Positions 24,491-36,269 of a DNA stretch of 64,000 bases are shown here, piece after piece (positions within the stretch are counted from its first letter, which is position 1; the number at the start of each line of letters is the position of its first letter). The notes under the pieces were generated by a model. The model saw only the letters and a program-made list of their open reading frames with translations. It made no database searches and had not been told where the DNA came from. The DNA lies in contig JAQFVV010000258.1 in NCBI GenBank assembly GCA_028023455.1, forward strand, positions 362,501 to 426,500. Direction: 5' to 3'. Made by a program: the position numbers and the translations under genes. Source of the DNA: Epiperipatus broadwayi (Eukaryota > Onychophora > Udeonychophora > Euonychophora > Peripatidae).

Positions 24491-24672
24491 AGTAATTCCC
24501 CCAATGATTTCTTCACTTTTTGAAAAATTTTAAAGATGAATTAATTATCAAAGTAATTCCTTTTAATGCTTTGACTTTTCGAAGATTTCTAAAAATAATG
24601 CAATTAGTTTAAAATAATTCCCTCAATGTTTTTATGTTACAAAGAATTTGAAGATGACACAATTATTCCTTT
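24491..24672. repeat. Diverged 61-bp minisatellite, about 2.5-3 units
   Basis: Units beginning AGTAATTCCCCCAATGATTT (24491), AGTAATTCCTTTTAATGCTT (24552) and AATAATTCCCTCAATGTTTT (24613) follow each other at 61-bp spacing, with a partial fourth near 24661. Each unit continues with a GAAGATT- or AAAGATG-like block. Confidence 0.65.
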
Positions 24673-25233
24673 TGGAAAAAAAGAAGGCATAACTGAAGGT
24701 GTTTCAGTAACAGGGATTTATTGATAATAAGTAAATTTTCTCCTTCCATTGGTTAGATCATATAGAAAAAGTATAGCAGCCTTTCCTATAGATATTTTCA
24801 GATAAAATTAACTTTTAAAACATTTCGCATCTTCATTAACATAAAACATTCTTGTTTTAAGACAATCCTGAAGGGTGATTGCCCTCGCCCTCGAGGCAAA
24901 TGTTTATTTGTATCTACCCTCATCACACTTTAAAAAGGCGATTAAATAATTATTAAATTCAAAAATACATAAATAGATGACGAATGCCTAAGTAAAACAA
25001 AAATGACTGTAGGTAGGTCTCTAATCCTATTTAATGTTATGTATAAGTTTATGTTAACATCACATCTTTTAGCATTGCTATGGAGGTATAAAAACTTTCT
25101 CAATTTTCACTCAATATTTTGATCTATCTGTCTTTGGTACAAAAATCCTATGTTTAAATCTTCACAACCATTAATTTGACACATACGAATAGCTTTAAAA
25201 AAAATCATGGCATTCCTTATCAATAAAAATATT

Positions 25234-25500
25234 TCAAATTACATAATATTTACATACAGTTTCATAATTAAGATACTCTTGGAATAGTGTCAAACTTTCA
25301 TGCAAATTAAGAATCTGAGCTGAGATATATAATAACCTGAATTGCTCTTTCAAATACTCCAAAACTTCATAGAACTTATAGGGCTTTGGATTTACATAGT
25401 CATTGAGATTTTCATTATCAGAAAAATGAAATTCCACGACCAAATATAAGAATTTTATTCATTTTTGTTTCTGACTGGTTCTATTCCGACTTGGCATTAC
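25234..25500 (-). pseudogene. piggyBac transposase fossil (PGBD4-like)
   Basis: The minus frame 25234-25443 has KPYKFYEVLEYLKEQFRLLY, then ISAQILNLHESLTLFQEYLN. In piggyBac/PGBD transposases this segment reads K..PVLD.L...F...Y.P...I.IDESL..FKGR..F.QY. The catalytic D of the IDES motif is replaced here by H (LHES). Just upstream, joined by a frameshift at about 25440, an MPSRNR segment followed by HFSDNE matches the piggyBac MSRNRF...LHFSDN block. The order of the two blocks is the family order. The copy is frameshifted, has a mutated catalytic residue and is clearly dead. Further decayed transposase may lie on both sides. Confidence 0.7.
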
Positions 25501-28500
25501 GATGATGTCTTCCAATATCATTAGTCAAAAAACCAACTCAACTTTTTTACAGAAATGTTTCTAGCTACTATATCTGGTCTCTTTTTTGCTTATTCATGTT
25601 TGTAGAAACTGATCTGCATAATTATTTGTTTCCATAACAATTTTTTTGAAGTAAGGTCTAATATTTTAATACTTTAATATCTCTGTCAATATTAATCAAT
25701 GATCCCTGTTCTCTCAATGATGGGAATATTAGAGATAGTTGAGGAATATTTTGAATATCTATTAGATATCATGACTAAGCATTGAACATAGCATCCTTCT
25801 TTTCCTCTTTACCACAATTTCTCATATTTACATACTTGAAACTTCTTATGTCTAATGTTAAACATATGACATAATATTTTAATCATTTGCAGAAGGGTTA
25901 AAAATAAAAGAGCTATTTTTCTTAATTTAAATAAAAATGTTTTGAAAAATCACAAATGGATTAAAAAATTTGAAATGTCTTTAAAGGTGCATATCATCGT
26001 GGTGCACTCTAAATTAGAGATATGCTTTTCATCTTTTCTCATTTCTTTACAAACAGTGTTTGGTTTTTGGGTACAAGTTTTTAAAAAATGAATGACAATA
26101 GGTTCTCATAAGTGCTCTTCAACTGCACAGCAAACACAAAATCCCAACAGCTTTATTATATGAACTGGCTAATTTGCTAATCAATAAAAATATACATATT
26201 ACTCTAAATGAAAAATTCTCTTTTCTTGGATTCCCCCTCACAATTCCATACCTCAAAGATTCTCTCCTCAGTTCTTTATACATTAATTCACTTTTTGTTG
26301 AAATAAAAACAAACTGTTTGTGCTTGGTATACAATAACCTCATAAACCAATCAATCAATCATATTTCATATATAGAAAACTAAGTACTCTTTCTCCCTTC
26401 CAAAAAACTTATCCCCAAACTCTTTCCCATCTTAGAATAATACTCTCAAGCTTTCTCTTCATCTTTTAATAATAAGAAATCATCAGTATGGTTCCTCTTC
26501 ACTGTCAATTTAAAATGTTCTACTTATAGTACCTCTCATCATAAATTTTTTGGCTTTTAAATTCATTAAAGCTAACAATCTAGCTTCAATTAAAAAAGGT
26601 CATAAACTATCTCTCAAAAACTTATCTGTTACAGCATAGTAAAATTTGCTTTATCAACATACTAATATTTCCAAAAAGCAATTACCATACTCCAATTATA
26701 CATTTCATTACTTTTTTTAAAAAAAAGTAAATTCTATATATATATATCAGATTCATTTGGGACAAACAAACCTATTGCCATAAGTATGAACAAAAGGTAA
26801 AAACAAAAATTAAATTGTCTCTTCTTACAGAGCAATCAATATGTTGACCAAATTCATTGAAAATATATAATCATATATTCCTGTAAAGCATACAGACATA
26901 CCATATGCTAGCAGTAACAAATTTATAAATATCACTTTCGTATCCAAATACACATGTTCTACTCTCATTCTACTCTTTAAAAAAAGTGGGTATTGGGAAC
27001 ACCATAACTCAACAATTAAACCCAACTGTAAGAAGTTTCCTACTCTTTCCTTACTGTTTCTAATAAAGCTATTATATAGAAATTCAAGTTCTGAGATTTG
27101 GAGCTAAATACTTGAATTACTTACTAAAAATCAAACTCAAAACTTTACCATCTAAGTCTTCCTAGCTGCTTTTACATGAAACCAATCTTCCACATTAGCA
27201 GTCCTTATTGAAAATGTTCCGATGACTGTTTCCTAATATAAGATTGACAATATTCATCCTATTTACTCTTTGGTTCCTGAGATGTCATTGTATTTTTAAC
27301 TTCACATTTCCAAAATGTAAATCCCTTTTTATCAATAAGTTGTTAAAAATTAAAATCAGAGATCAGGCCCTGGCTCTTACTGATATTGTAATAGCCACTT
27401 GGAGTCTGATCTCTCTTCCAGCATGCTATGATATACAGACCATAAATTAGATTGTTTGGCATTTTTACCTTTTTAAAAATATATTTAATAACCTTAAGCA
27501 TATATATATTTAAACTTATCCAAATTATTAATCTACAGAAAAAATATTTCAATTAATTTCTATCATCCAGTAGGACTTTTTATTTCTATAATAGTATAAT
27601 GTAACATCTAATTTTTTCCTTCTATTTGTTTATTGAGTAACTGTTTTTTTTTTCTATGTTTATTAAAGTTTATTTTAAAAGCAAATTCTGAGAGATTAAT
27701 TAGCTCATAGAACTTGTCAAGTAATTTATTTATTTTTTTATTTGTACAAATAAAAACAATAAAATAAAAATATTACTTTTATAATACTGTAAATAAATGA
27801 TTAGATAATTATTTATTAAAAAAATATATAATCACTACAATTAATATTAAACCTGATTTTCTAGTCATATATTAAAATTATACATACAAATCACACACTT
27901 TTGCAGATAATAGATATGCAATGTTTTGAATAATAATATGTAATTCTCAAAGTATTAACTCTTTAAATAAAACTATGTATTTCTTAAGCACTTAGTGACT
28001 TTGAGTTCTGATGAATAGGTATAATAAACATAAACTAATGAAATGCAATAGGCCAGATTTCAGCAAAACACTACCAAAATCATAGTACTGAATAAAGTTA
28101 TGCAGTATAAGTATGATATAATTGCCATGGTGTAATATGTAAATTAGGTATAATATGCAAATATGGCAATTAGATATTCAATTTTTCAGACAATAAAACA
28201 CAGGAATCCTTTTTGTTGATGGAATGTTGATCCTGTGTAATTGCCCATGCCTCTTTGTATTTTCTTTTCTTATCATCCCTTTCAGAGCAAATTGTTCTAA
28301 CATTGAATGGAGAAAATGTGTGACCCATGGTGCATTCATATGTAGATTGTACTATATCAAATAAACCAGAACCCTACATAATTTAAGCAATAATAGTGGC
28401 AAATTCTAAAACTCATGGTTCATGACTTAGAGATCATCTCTGTCACTTTCAATACTCAAACTTCATACAACCTCCTGAGCAATAAAGTAGTCAATTATTT

Positions 28501-29233
28501 GAAATAACAACTCATATGCTTGTGGCTAAGACCTGTAGAGGTCCCTACCTTCGAATTTTTCAGACGCTTATTCCTAAAGGTTACAGCCTTAGTAAAATAT
28601 TATAAAATAATAATAAAATAATGCTGAGCAAAGTTATTATATATAAAATTGTGTCAAAAAAAAAAAAATTCCATTAGGAAAGTGGAAGAAACAAAATAAG
28701 AGATTTCACATTTAGACATACAAATGTAGCAAATATATATATAGCAACTTATTTACTTCTAAATGCTACAAATATATATTATTCTAATACCAAACAACTG
28801 TGCAGTAAAAATATTTTTAAAACAATAGATTTTATACATCAAAATAATTTATTCATAAATAAACAAAACTCTTTATTTCAATGAAATAACAGTAAAAAGC
28901 TTAAAATATTCACTCTAAAATATTCGTCTGTTTCAATGATTTTGATTTTTTTTTCTGCAAATAAATATTTTGTTTCTATTGCCTAAAAGATTCTATTATT
29001 ATTTTTTATAAACACTATCCTCATTTATATCTATTTATTATTTGAATTTAAAAGGCGTTTTTTTTTTTTTTTACAACTACTAAAAATCATCTTAAAAGTT
29101 AATAAGACAATTTCATTAAACAAATAGTTTTGATAAAAAAATATATTTAACAACAAAATTGCGCACAACTGCCCGATTGATCTATATAGAATTCTCAATA
29201 TCAAAGATTGTATAATGTCAAGGGACTTCCCAA
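25501..29233. other. AT-rich intergenic DNA, unresolved coding-like scraps
   Basis: No gene could be supported. Around 28200-28590 the sequence is less AT-rich and open for short stretches on both strands, like an old transposon, but I could not name a family. Frames near 26119-26383 and 27244-27552 are hydrophobic and unrecognised. Confidence 0.45.
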
Positions 29234-29518
29234 TTATAAGATTATCCGTTTTTTCTCACTTATTCCACGTGGATCACAAGATGCAAACAAAAATTCACCT
29301 GCCCCGCTCCCAAAACAGAAGACATTTTCATAGAGACTACGAAGAAAATCCAAAATAGAAATAAAGTCCTTGCCTCAAAATTTCTTATAGAAAACACCTG
29401 GAATCTCTTCAACTTCCCAAACATACATATCCAAGTGTGAATAACTAATTGCTCCAGCAGGCTTACAGTAACTTTCATAACACCAAATTTGACAAGGTTT
29501 CCTGACTTTCTCATTGTG
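29234..29518 (-). pseudogene. Unidentified coding-like fossil with one in-frame stop
   Basis: On the minus strand one frame stays open for about 94 codons from about 29518 down to a TAA at 29234-29236. It is interrupted only by a TGA at 29375-29377. Translation gives varied, non-repetitive protein: KPCQIWCYESYCKPAGAISY early, then a DMYVWEVEEIPGVFYKKF stretch, the stop, then DFISILDFLRSLYENVF and GSGAGEFLFASCDPRGISEK. Such balanced composition is rare in this window and suggests a former gene or transposon frame. The overlapping 84-residue minus-strand frame at 29260-29514 is in a different phase and looks like its shadow. I do not recognise the family. Confidence 0.4.
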
Positions 29519-30360
29519 TAACAAAATGTAATAAATTTAACAATAAATAATTTAAAAAAAAAAAAAAATTCCAGAAAATAATAATTTTACAGTGTGTAAA
29601 AATAAATCATATGTATATGATTAGTAATTAATAATGATATCCACCCTTGTAAACTTTCTCTATTACCAACAAATTCAAATGATTTTCTTAATTTATTATA
29701 TTTAAATAAGACCCCAATTAATTTCAAGTAAAGGCTTTAATTCTGAAAAAGTTTAAAATCAAACTGATCAAAGAGTAAAAAACAATAAATAGTTGAAATG
29801 ACTTTAAAAGGAAAGAATTTTCTAAAATTAAACTCAAGTTGCCAAACGTTTTACTACCTTTTCTATGAGTATTTTCATTTTTAAGAGATTTTACATTGAC
29901 TCAGAAAAGAAAAAATCAGTAACAATTGAATTATTAATTATGACTTATGATATGAATATCAAATTTTTATAATATTGGATAAGTTTAGAACTTTGAGATT
30001 ATATAAAAATAAAAATTATTAAACGAAAATTCCTATACATCAAATAAAAACAATTACGAAAACATATAAGTCACTTTCTTCTTCATTAATAATTTTGATT
30101 AATAAGGCAAATAAGCCTGCTTAGCTGGAAACTATAAATTCAGTTTTTTTCTTACTCTTTAATATTATAAAATTAGTAGCCCTTTTCCATATTTCCTATG
30201 TTATGTATGCAATTACTGCAATAATGCAAAATCTTAATCTTAATCCTCACGGTACAGATTATTTAAAAGTACTTTGCAAGATATTTAACATAATGAAATG
30301 CAGATAATTCAGGTTTATGCATACCTAAAATGCTTTGGATAAGTTTGGATATAGTTACTG
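29519..30360. other. AT-rich intergenic DNA, no feature seen
   Basis: Only A/T runs and very short frames are present. Confidence 0.55.
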
Positions 30361-30366
30361 TAAAAT

Positions 30367-30400
<34 letters not shown>
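30361..30400. repeat. (TA)n(TG)n microsatellite
   Basis: About 13 TG units follow a short TA run. A hairpin formed by CTAATTTGCAT and ATGCAAATTAG follows at about 30440-30480. Confidence 0.9.
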
Positions 30401-30402
<2 letters not shown>

Positions 30403-30744
30403 GAAAAGAGAATTAGAATGATTGTAGGTAAACAATATTCTAATTTGCATTATAATAAAGTCTAACAATATGCAAATTAGCAAAGTTAATAAATAGCCTG
30501 TAAAACTTCTAATGAAATAGAGAAAAAAGGAGAAAAGGTTATGTGAAAAGCAGAAGAGTGAAATTTCAAAAATAGAGTAAAATGAGATTGTGCAGTTGCA
30601 GACAAAATATAGTAGTAGAAAAGTGGTCCAGTTAAATCTAATTAGACTTACACAAGGAAAAATGAGCATCAAGGTACTTACTTAGAAACTGCAAATGAAT
30701 GGCGATCAGAATTTACAGAGTTATAGAAACATATAGTTATTAAT

Positions 30745-30905
30745 TGTAAAAGACCCCAAAAAAGACCACATGTTAGATGGATGGATGAAATAAGAAAGGG
30801 TGCAGGGTTGATTTGGAGAAGAGAAGCTAAAGATTGGAGAAGATAGACTGAACTTGGAGAGACCTTCATCCTGCAGTGGATTGATAATGGTTGATGATAA
30901 TGATA
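30745..30905 (+). mobile_element. 3' end of an RTE-type LINE
   Basis: The plus frame reads CKRPQKRPHVRWMDEIRKGA, then GLIWRREAKDWRR, an in-frame TAG at 30844-30846, then TELGETFILQWIDNG and a TGA at 30892-30894. This is the usual C-terminus of RTE-like polyproteins (RGRP..RW.D.I......W...A.DR..W..L.EAF..QW). It is followed directly by a TGATGATAATGATAG tail, the kind of short tandem 3' end those elements have. No reverse transcriptase is left upstream, so this is a 5'-truncated dead copy. Confidence 0.75.
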
Positions 30906-31012
30906 GTTATTAAATAAAGACTAAAAAATTTTGAAGTTAGAGATGAGCTCTAACTAATTATTTATCTATGTTTTGATTGTCTATCTATAGATATAAGAAC
31001 TGTCCTATAATT

Positions 31013-31561
31013 AATAATGTTATTAAAACAGGCAAAACTCTCCGTACAGTAGTGCCACTCAGTGCCAACCAAAGTAATCAATGGATTCCAGAAGGCTTGT
31101 GCATAAAATCCCTATCTAGTGCCTACTCTTCCAATATCCTCAGACTAGTTTCTGGCTTGTGGCCTTCATCAATGAGAAGCTTTGGATCTGAGAGCACTGC
31201 ACTCAGATCTTAGGATCTAATGCAACCCTCCAGCAGCCATATGAGTATATAAGCTATTGAGCTTGGATTGAAAATATTATTATTGTGTTTTCAATTTTGT
31301 TTTCATAGTTTTGTAGTTAAGTAGAGATAAAAGGTGGCTGTTGTAAGGTTGTATTAGATCCTAAGATCTATGTGCAGTGTTCTCAGATCCAAAGCTCCTC
31401 ACTGACAAAGGCCACAAGCTAGAAACTAGTCTGGGGATATTGGATGAGTAGGCACTAGATAGGGATTTTATGCACAAGCCTTCTGGCATCCAATGATTAC
31501 TCTGGTTGGCACTGAGTGGCACTACTGTACGGAGAGTTTTACATGTTTCAATAACAGTAAT
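31013..31561. mobile_element. 549-bp fold-back (long-TIR) element
   Basis: The left arm 31013-31239 and right arm 31335-31561 are inverted copies of each other over about 225 bp with few differences. Examples are CTCCGTACAGTAGTGCCACT in the left arm and its exact inverse near the right end, and GCTTTGGATCTGAGA close to the loop. The loop (31240-31334) is unique AT-rich DNA. There is no transposase. The 78-residue plus-strand frame at 30977-31213 lies in the left arm and is incidental. Diverged relatives appear at about 34030-34460 and 61480-61600, so this is a repeat family. Any transcript would fold into a long near-perfect double strand. Confidence 0.85.
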
Positions 31562-32309
31562 GTGCTAGCATAAGAAATAGTGATCATGTGATGTTTAGTG
31601 GTTTAATTAATAATGTTATTGTTTTATAACTTATCCAGACTGCAATTCAAATTTGTGTCTGACCAATGGCTACCTGACCTGTGTTATGGTACATGTGCTG
31701 AACCATTTGTCAATTTTCCTGATGCTTTATAATAATGAAAATTTTTTGTTAAAAAATACAGTAAGCCACAGATTCCCTAAGTGTGGGTCTTGAGTTGATT
31801 TTGAATAATTTGCATTAAAGACTGAAACATAAAAGCAGTTTACATATTCATGAGAAGAGTTTTATTCAATGAAAATTATTGCATGAACAAATCAAATTCA
31901 ATTCATTACATAAAAATTACTATTTTTGTCTACTTTTCTCAACTCACAAATCTATAAACAAAACAATTTTGAATTTCACATCAACCAAGTCTTGATAACA
32001 ATTATACTTTGTTATTGGGTATAACTGAAAAATACAGGAAAACGGGAAATTAGATCAAGATATATTCAAACAAAATTATGACATTTTCTAATATACTTAG
32101 TATAGCTGTGAATTATCAAGAATAAAATAATAGCAGCATTGAGGCAACTTATTTGTATTTACAATTGTTTATAATCACATATAAAAACATAAGTATTTTT
32201 CTCATTAATACTTTCATATATTTATCACAGTTATGGGCAAATAGTTGGAAAAAAAATACAACAAAATATAAGTTGATGAAAAATTGAAAATAAAATGAAA
32301 ATCTCTCAA
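31562..32309. other. AT-rich DNA between two transposon fossils
   Basis: A less AT-rich stretch at 31640-31720 might be an outlying part of the hAT element that follows. Nothing could be identified. Confidence 0.45.
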
Positions 32310-33700
32310 CAATATGATTTTGATTACTTAATGTTTGGATTTATATAGATTGATGATAAAAAAATCCATGCCCCTAGTGTGTTATTTGCTTTGAAATTTT
32401 AACAAACAAAAGTATGGTACAAAAGAAATTATTATGACTTATTGATGCAAAGGATGAAGATTTAACTCGTACATTTTCTTGAAAGCAACTAATAGAATTG
32501 AATACTTCAAAAAATATGCATTCTTATTTCATCAATATTAATTTTACTACAGATGGACTACACCACATAACTTTGTGAATTACAGAATCTGGTAAGTCTC
32601 ATCTCATTAGAAAATCAGTAGCACTCCCAGCAATAAAAGTTGCTGTTAGTATTTGTTTGGTGACAAGAGTTTTACAGATGTTGAATTAATTCCACTTCCA
32701 AAAACATTCTTTTCTTGATGAATGGATGAAATGTATGAATGAGTGGATGAGTTTAACAAATATGCAAATTTATCCCAATTAATTGCTTTTATCCATTTTA
32801 TATGGAACAATGAACTGTATAAAGATATACTATTTTGTGAACCAATTACTTGAGGTACAAACAGAAAAATTTTTGAAAATTTTGACTCTTGTGACAAATC
32901 AAAAGAATTATACTGGATGAGTTGTGGTGGTATACGTATGAACAATATGCAGTGTGTTGTAAAAATAGTGGGCAATATGACACACATTCTTAAATTAAGT
33001 CTGAATGCATCATGGATTCATTTAATCTTATAAAGAAGTATCAGTAGCTAAAACTATGTCAGATGATTTTTAAAAAGTTTGTAAATACTGCAGTAAAATT
33101 ATAAATTTTCTTCAAGAATAAACTATTATAGTCACATTTATTTTTTATACAACACATATTTTATGTGTTGAAGTACATTGGCTGTCAAGAGACAAAGGGT
33201 AAAAAGATTTGTTAAAGACATCAAAGATGCTTATTCCAAAGCTCACTTATTTGGCAAATATATTTAAGCTACATGATAAAACAAGGTTCTACCAAACAAT
33301 ATTATTATGAAAAGCAATTATTAAAGACTTAAAATATGATTGTTTTAAGACACTTAAAACTTTATTATTGAAAATGAACTGATACCAAGTGACAACTTAA
33401 TCTCAGTAATAGTTACATATCTGGATTCATAGAAAGAATGTTCTGATTAATATTTCAGTGAAGAAATGAACAAATGTGAAAAAAAAATCTGAATTATAAA
33501 TCCATTTCCAAGTGATAATATGGTTACTGGTATAACTAAGAAAACTGGCTTAAGAACATCGATTTGGTCGATGGCATGTTGTTGAAAATGAATTTTGATT
33601 GTAAAAAAAAATGGGAGTTTTAGCTTTCAAACCCCATATCTAACTCTTTCTAACACAGCTGTGAAAGGTACCTTGCAAATGAAAATAAACAAATATGAAC
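32310..33700 (+). pseudogene. hAT transposase fossil, ZBED5/SCAND3-like
   Basis: Reading the plus strand through many stops and frameshifts gives the family's blocks in order. A BED-finger start lies near 32325 (YLMFGFI, a stop, then DDKKIHAPSVLFA, compare YLKFGFT.....P.CLVC). Near 32815-33000 comes LYKDILFCEPIT, then GTNRKIFENFDSCDKSKELY and WMSCGGI, then VVKIVGNMTHILKL, compare ES...RTTG.DIF......W..C.GICTDGA. The acidic residue of the TDGA motif is lost. Near 33160-33290 comes VEVHWLSRDKG, then LIPKLTYLANIFKLHD, compare TEVRWLSRGKVL and L.KLAYLADIF. A late PFPSDN lies near 33510. The 113-residue minus-strand frame at 32646-32987 is the antisense shadow. This element is long dead. Confidence 0.75.
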
Positions 33701-34029
33701 ATCAAAAAATATCATTACTTATGTGATTAATAAATCTGTAAATTAATTAACTATATTCAATAAAAAATTTAAGGTAGTACAGCAACATTTTTAATCAACC
33801 CCATTCTCACTTTTCAATTCAGCATTACAAGAGAGTTGTAAAAAAATTATGATTTCCAAAAGTGAAGCTTAGCCCATAAACGTTTGGGGAGTCTCCTACT
33901 GTAAATCATGAGTAAAACATTCTAAATCTATATTATAAAACTATATAAATATATATTTCAATTATTAATAATGGCAGTAAATATATTCAAATATTTTAGG
34001 TATGTTATAACTTGAAATATCCCTTTCAT

Positions 34030-34460
34030 TCTATAAAGACTTAAGCCGATATGTCTGGGGATATTGATAAAACAACACTAAATAGAAATTTAATTAGCAT
34101 TACACCTAGTATCTATTAATTATTCAAGCTTTCAATAAATTTTAGAAATGGAATAGAATAAATAATTAGTTCTTGAAAAGTATTGTGTAAGTTGCGGGTC
34201 ATGTGATATTTCCTCCCAATTTTATGCCAATCCTATTCTGGTCAAAATATAAAAATACATACAGTTATTAAAAACCCAAAGGCACCAAAATATATAAATA
34301 TTAATCCGATGTGGCTTGGATTCATAATATTATGTTTTTGAATTTCAAATTCCCCACTGGCAAAGGTCTTAAGACAAAAACTATTCTGAAGATATGAAAA
34401 GGGCAGTTCTATACACATATTTAATAAGCACTATATCTAGCATTTAATCTTTATCCAAGT
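34030..34460. repeat. Diverged relative of the 31-kb fold-back element
   Basis: Blocks such as TGTCTGGGGATATTG (near 34050, compare AGTCTGGGGATATTGG at 31430) and TTCCCCACTGGCAAAGGTCT (near 34350, compare CTCACTGACAAAGGCC at 31399) recur in the same relative order as in the right arm. The match is patchy. I see no intact inverted partner. Confidence 0.4.
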
Positions 34461-36269
34461 TTACAAAAGAACACAGAACTAGAGTGAAATAAATAGTTAT
34501 CTCTTAATTAATATTGCTTTATATCATTTAAGAATATTAATTCATTCTATTCTGTAGCCATCTATTACCAGCATAAATGATTAATAGACAACAGATAGCA
34601 ATACTAATCCAATCTCTGTTAAACCTAGTCTTATATCAATTGTTTCTGGCTATATACTGATGAAGAACAATAATTTATAAAGTTCAAGTATGATAAAAAA
34701 CTATGTTTGCAATTACGAGATGATGGATACCAACAAAAATATATTAATTTATTAAGCATAACTTGTAAAGTTACAAACCAAATCACTAAAATTCCAACAA
34801 AAACACTTACTTTGTATATAAGAGGGAATGTTTAAAAATTATGCATGAGAATTAAAAAATGCAACTGCTTAAATAATTCAGTATTTCTAATCTTTCAACA
34901 TCAAAGACAAGCAAAGCAAACAAATCTTATTTAACCATTATGGCTTTTAGACAATTACCAATTTTGAAATATCATTATTGAATTAGTAATAAAAAAAATA
35001 TCTTTATCTTCCAGTTATGCTTAATTTAAGAGGAAAATAATACAAAAGTTCAAATCTATTTCAGATAAATATAGTATTCAATATTTATAACAGAAAAAGA
35101 AAAGTCACTTTAAAATTAAAGATAGATTAGTTGGTAGCAATAGCAAATCATTACAGATACATTAGCAGAAAAAGATAAGCATGAAAAAGGAGCTTGTACT
35201 ATTCATTGTATTGATAATGCTTCCAAGAATCCATTTCAATCATTAGTTAAATTAAAAACAAGAGAGAAAAAAGTGGGAAAAGTGAAATAGAAATACTTGT
35301 TTCAAATGTTGAGATTTGAAATATAAAACACATTCAGTATCTAGATATGACAAAAATAAAATAAAGAGAGAGTTATTTCCAGATAATAAATAAATAGAGA
35401 TATGTTTAGCAATACTGTTGCTTAGAAATTATCAGTTATTACTGAGTCTGTAAGACTAAATTTATATTGCCTTACTACTCAACAATAGTTTTTTATCTTA
35501 AGATCATTCTTTTATTGCTAAACCAAGGTGTTATATAAATTTAAACACTTATAGCTACATTTATAACTATGAGGAGTTAGAAGAAAAACATTTGTTGACA
35601 TCTATATTTTGATTAAATATTTTTGTGGATTTATTATGATGTAAATAAAGTGTAGGGTTATTTCCATGTAATAATAAGAAATATTCTTAGCCATGGTGTT
35701 GCTAGAAAACTCCTCGACAATCAATAGTTGGATAATCTAACACACACCCATATATATACTATCAGTCTCTTCTTTTAAAATTTATTTATTTTCATCAACT
35801 TATTCAACAGAAACACAATAATAAAGAAAAAATATGAAGTGAATAATACCATGGATAATTTCAATGCTTTTAAGAACTCACCATAAGCATTGTCATACTC
35901 ATATATTAAAGCTCATCATGAAGCAGAAAGAACTAGCTGCAAATAAACCAAAAATAAAAAATAATAATGATACTTCTAACTCTTGACTCTATAAAGTAAT
36001 CAAAATGAAATATATTTAATAAGTGATGGAATAAACTGCTAACAATATTTTCAATATCAACTAAAAGATCAGCCTTTCCAAGCTATTGTATTAATGATTA
36101 CAATTTATAAGACATAGCGCTATAAAAATAAATGCTTATCAACTAAAAACAAAATACTCTTTCAACTTGATCTTCTAATATGGATTTCCAAAAAAAATTA
36201 TATTAATGCACTTTTGGTAATAAAATAAAGATCAAATTATATTAGCTAATTTCAAAATGTACAAATGAG
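34461..36269. other. AT-rich intergenic DNA, no feature seen
   Basis: The sequence is AT-rich with only short frames. No recognisable domain or repeat is present. Confidence 0.5.

Noticed and set aside
30977-31213. 78-codon frame at the fold-back element
   Set aside because: It lies in one arm of a long inverted repeat and shows no known domain.
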